33,158 nucleotides of DNA from Anaerotruncus sp. MC2020 (GTDB taxonomy: Bacteria > Bacillota > Clostridia > Oscillospirales > Ruminococcaceae), in contig JNKE01000023.1 of NCBI GenBank assembly GCA_000701945.1, positions 14,673-47,830 of the forward strand. Reading direction: 5' to 3'. The translations under genes were made by a program, and so were the position numbers. Below, piece by piece: positions 31,801-33,158 of the stretch. Each line of letters begins with the position of its first letter. Positions within the stretch are counted from its first letter, which is position 1. A model generated the notes under the pieces. It was not told the origin of the DNA, ran no database searches, and saw nothing but the letters and a program-made list of their open reading frames with translations.

Positions 31801-32202
31801 GGAGGAGAGGTGTACGCTGAGGGCTCGTACGACGGTCCCGACTCCGCGCTCGATTCCGACGGCGAGATAATCGTGAACGGCGGTATCCTCGTGGCGACGG
31901 GCGGACTCGGCAGAGGTGAGCTCCCCGAGCAGACCTCCAAGCAGAATTCGCTCTACTGGGGCAATTCCAAGTCCTCGTACTCGAAGGGCTGTGTAGTAAC
32001 GCTGAAGGACGCGTCGGGTAAGGTCATGCTGACTTATACGACCGAGCAGGTGCTCAAATGCGTAGTTGTAAGTACACCCGAGATAGCTGCGGGCGGCAAT
32101 TACAGCATTGAACTCAACGGCAGCAAGGTCGCTGATTTCACTGTGACAAGCGCGCTGATGACTCAGGGCGACAAGGGCAACGGCGGCGGATTCAGCTGGT
32201 GA
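28828..32202 (+). CDS. Secreted dockerin protein with two Cthe_2159-like carbohydrate-binding domains
   Basis: 1,124 residues from the ATG at 28828, chosen because AAGGAG lies about ten bases upstream; the earlier ATG at 28807 lies before that site. Signal peptide 1-32 (cleavage after VQA). An N-terminal type I dockerin follows at about 42-103 (GDVNNDNKVSVADAVAILQ and ADVYNRGDGVTARDALAIQ), then a Thr/Ser/Ala linker (about 110-163). Two right-handed beta-helix regions of the Cthe_2159 type follow, with repeated turns such as GDAIVCKNDIKI, DDGIRGKDSVTI and DDALHCGGTFNVNGGT. The second contains a Gly/Trp-rich loop (GGGGGGWSFPGFDSG, near 31300). Cthe_2159 binds acidic polysaccharides such as polygalacturonate with calcium. 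The product is probably a scaffoldin-attached pectin/cellulose-binding protein. Its own promoter and terminator are present. Confidence 0.92.
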   Translation: MKNMNAKKLLAVLSSAAVLAGAMPFMTTAVQAADTAAESTMLGDVNNDNKVSVADAVAILQFVANKDKFNLSAQAIDNADVYNRGDGVTARDALAIQRLDAKVISALPESVMESSATTTGTAVTTTATTTVSAPATTTASATTAVTTTASSASTTATTSETMPVADITYIHLSGDSATVTGEHATVSGSVITIDHSGTFYVDGTLNDGQINVNIADETADAETVKIFLNGAKITGKSAPAIFVTNAENTSINLVDGTENSLSDGDTVYAGDNLGKAVIEAKDDITIKGGEKGTGILNITASTQDGISCNNDVKFNGGTVNITTLNSTDKTDAVKGKTSVTVKDGVLTIDAEGDGIKSGKGAVAVSGGKVSIKAGNDAVQAAATIDISGGTVIAGGDRGFTATEAVNITGGEVYATATDNQVDKALLAGSTRTVALLNCIDDSTNEKDGMWKKANTIAASRNFDIQFTKKYKYVLVSTTDMNGAKSCNFFNLGTDALVTHTDGKQTQFNLSNISVFDSVDPSGGKTATETDTPRPPADDALTITLNGANIATNAPEDTATVSNGVLTIKKAGEFAVTGEAKDVQIVVDVDKSAYPDTVVELDLMGMSLTNSTTAPVYINSIGDEVQITAKSGTVNTISDGTTHSQTYIDSDGQSSAVEGAIFARDDIKFKGTGSLTVNGNQGDAIVCKNDIKIYNGNITVNAQDDGIRGKDSVTIGDSTKSDGSAADNSNLKLTVNSKAGDGIKSTAADTATDKAYGVVTINGGTIDITANQDGIQAEQGFVMNGGDLNIKTYQGCTYTKSSSQGGNPGQGGNPGQGGWTFPGGGGGGWSFPGFDSGHDLGLEFSCKGVKAGSSESNILGDITINCGNIVIDSTDDALHCGGTFNVNGGTMNIKTADDALHCDKYLNINDGTIKVEDSYEGAEAMQITIKGGDLTIYAYDDSFNAGEKGAQKTIDVGNPNCVLQIDGGIIHAYVTNNREGDTLDSNGAIIINGGEVYAEGSYDGPDSALDSDGEIIVNGGILVATGGLGRGELPEQTSKQNSLYWGNSKSSYSKGCVVTLKDASGKVMLTYTTEQVLKCVVVSTPEIAAGGNYSIELNGSKVADFTVTSALMTQGDKGNGGGFSW

Positions 32203-32245
32203 CGCGAAATTACGCTATCAACTCCATAGTTTCTCTAATATACTT

Positions 32246-32282
32246 AAAGCATCGGCCTCCGTTTCGGAGGCTGATGCTTTTT
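32246..32282 (+). terminator. Terminator of the dockerin/beta-helix gene
   Basis: AAAGCATC and GCCTCCG pair with CGGAGGC and GATGCTTT across a TTT loop (one mismatch), ending in TTTTT. Confidence 0.9.
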
Positions 32283-32308
32283 GTCTGTACGGCTGTGATT
32301 GTACAGAC
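32283..32308. promoter_or_regulatory. 8-base inverted repeat upstream of the xylanase
   Basis: GTCTGTAC, ten bases, GTACAGAC, a perfect palindrome 150 bases before the xylanase promoter. GTACA...GACCAA recurs 23-35 bases later. Possible operator. Confidence 0.5.
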
Positions 32309-32376
32309 CAATTTTTGCAGAGTGTAAGTACAACTGACCAAATATTGTGGAGGGCTTTTACGTAGATTCGCGCTTT

Positions 32377-32465
32377 GTGGGGCGAAACAGCAAAAAATTC
32401 ACCGCTCAATGTGGGCGAAAATAGCAAAAATTGACTGATACAATAATTCTCAGCAAAAAATGACT
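32377..32465 (+). repeat. Direct repeats upstream of the xylanase promoter
   Basis: GTGGGGCGAAACAGCAAAAA (from 32377) and GTGGGCGAAAATAGCAAAAA (from 32411) are near-identical. A third partial copy, CAGCAAAAAATGACT, ends at the -35. Core AGCAAAAAWT copies start at 32389, 32423 and 32452. They probably bind a regulator. Confidence 0.65.
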
Positions 32466-32493
32466 TGAATTGTTCACAAAAACGTAATAAAAT
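32465..32493 (+). promoter_or_regulatory. Xylanase promoter
   Basis: TTGAAT at 32465-32470, 17 bases, TAAAAT at 32488-32493. A leader of about 85 bases with a small CAGAG/CTCTG hairpin follows. Confidence 0.75.
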
Positions 32494-32586
32494 AGAATTG
32501 TAAACTACGGAGGGAAGGGACACAGAGAACGGCTCTGCGCCCGACGCGGTAATGCTTTTATCATTATTATGAAAGGAATGATACAC

Positions 32587-33158
32587 ATGAGATTCAATGG
32601 TATCAAAAGATTTGCCAGCGGTGTTCTCGCGGGTCTCGTTTGTATGTCATCTGTCAGCATCGGCGGTCTGATGAGCGCACACGCTGACAAGGTGCTCCAG
32701 ACAAGCCCGAGCCACACGCAGGAAACAGGCACCTACGGAGGATATCACCACGAGATCTGGCAGGCAGATACGCCTAATTCATCCACAATGACACTTTATG
32801 ACGGAGGCGGCGGATTCGGTACGTCATGGAAGTGCGGTCCTAACGGCTCAAGAGGTAACTTCCTCGCTCGCCGCGGACTCTTCTACGGACTCAATAACCC
32901 CAAGCACTGGCAGGACTACGGCGGATTCACCTGCAACTTCGATTGCAGCTGGTCGGCTGGCAGCTCGGGTAACTCCCGTATCTGTATCTACGGCTGGACT
33001 CAGAATCCTCTCGTTGAGTACTACATCATCGAGGACTGGAAGAACTGGCGTCCTACCTCAAACAACGCTAAGCAGGTAACAATCGACGGAAGTGTATACG
33101 ATGTATTCACTAACCCGATGAATTCCTACACTATCGAAGGAAACAAGGCGTTCACGCA
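32587..33158 (+). CDS. GH11 endo-1,4-beta-xylanase (3' end cut by window)
   Basis: 190 codons are visible. Signal peptide MRFNGIKRFASGVLAGL...LMSAHA (about 1-33). The catalytic domain starts near TYGGYHHEIWQADTP. NPLVEYYIIEDW contains the GH11 nucleophile signature PLVEYYIIEDW, with E144 as the expected nucleophile; the acid/base Glu lies beyond the window. Upstream of it SWKCGPNGSRGNFLARRG matches the family beta-strands. GH11 enzymes cut xylan internally with a retaining mechanism. GAAAGGA precedes the ATG; two in-frame ATGs 12 and 18 bases upstream are less well placed. A dockerin or CBM probably follows downstream, as in related ruminococci; that is inference. Confidence 0.93.
   Translation, partial: MRFNGIKRFASGVLAGLVCMSSVSIGGLMSAHADKVLQTSPSHTQETGTYGGYHHEIWQADTPNSSTMTLYDGGGGFGTSWKCGPNGSRGNFLARRGLFYGLNNPKHWQDYGGFTCNFDCSWSAGSSGNSRICIYGWTQNPLVEYYIIEDWKNWRPTSNNAKQVTIDGSVYDVFTNPMNSYTIEGNKAFT

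Overview
The window looks like a chromosomal segment of a GC-rich, cellulosome-producing, spore-lineage Firmicute, most likely Ruminococcus (Oscillospiraceae). The basis is two dockerin-bearing proteins, a GH11 xylanase, a cotJABC spore-coat operon, a bofA homologue, PPi-dependent phosphofructokinase, strong Gram-positive Shine-Dalgarno sites and many clean sigma-A promoters with 17-base spacers. No phage, plasmid, CRISPR, rRNA or tRNA genes were seen.

Region 1 (1-4280) is visibly AT-richer than the rest. It holds the 3' part of a giant secreted Ig-like/beta-sandwich repeat protein, a terminator, and a 48-base tandem repeat that forms the aberrant C-terminal tail of cotJC. Region 2 (4162-5303, minus) is the overlapping cotJA-cotJB-cotJC operon. 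Region 3 (5459-11330) is housekeeping metabolism: pfp on plus; then on minus purA with a downstream six-repeat membrane protein, a double zinc-ribbon protein, and pyrimidine-nucleoside phosphorylase. Region 4 (11429-15081) holds a palindromic MITE-like repeat, a minus-strand operon of three unknown small genes ending in bofA, a divergent YfcE-type phosphodiesterase, a four-helix membrane protein and a Nudix-GrpB fusion. Region 5 (15236-19166) is the lepA-hemW neighbourhood, interrupted by a second palindromic repeat and two small membrane-protein genes.

Region 6 (19189-21331, minus) is the most unusual locus. An ECF sigma factor overlaps a gene for a membrane-anchored protein whose extracellular part carries EF-hand/dockerin modules. 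Inside that reading frame lies a second complete start: a perfect Shine-Dalgarno sequence plus a signal peptide. One locus could therefore give an anchored, sigma-linked form and a free secreted form. Region 7 (21526-25875) has a Fur-family regulator, two small membrane proteins, an AEC transporter and a degenerate ROK regulator with a long leader. Region 8 (25881-28700, minus) holds a 59-residue membrane protein, PspA behind a consensus promoter, a membrane metallophosphoesterase and ThrH. Region 9 (28732-33158) is fibre-degradation: a dockerin protein with two Cthe_2159-like carbohydrate-binding beta-helices, then a GH11 xylanase preceded by repeats and cut by the window end.

The two intact dockerins share the same helix pattern (ADxVAILQ), so both products may dock to the same scaffoldin, which is not in this window. 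All family names come from motif recognition by eye; no search was run.
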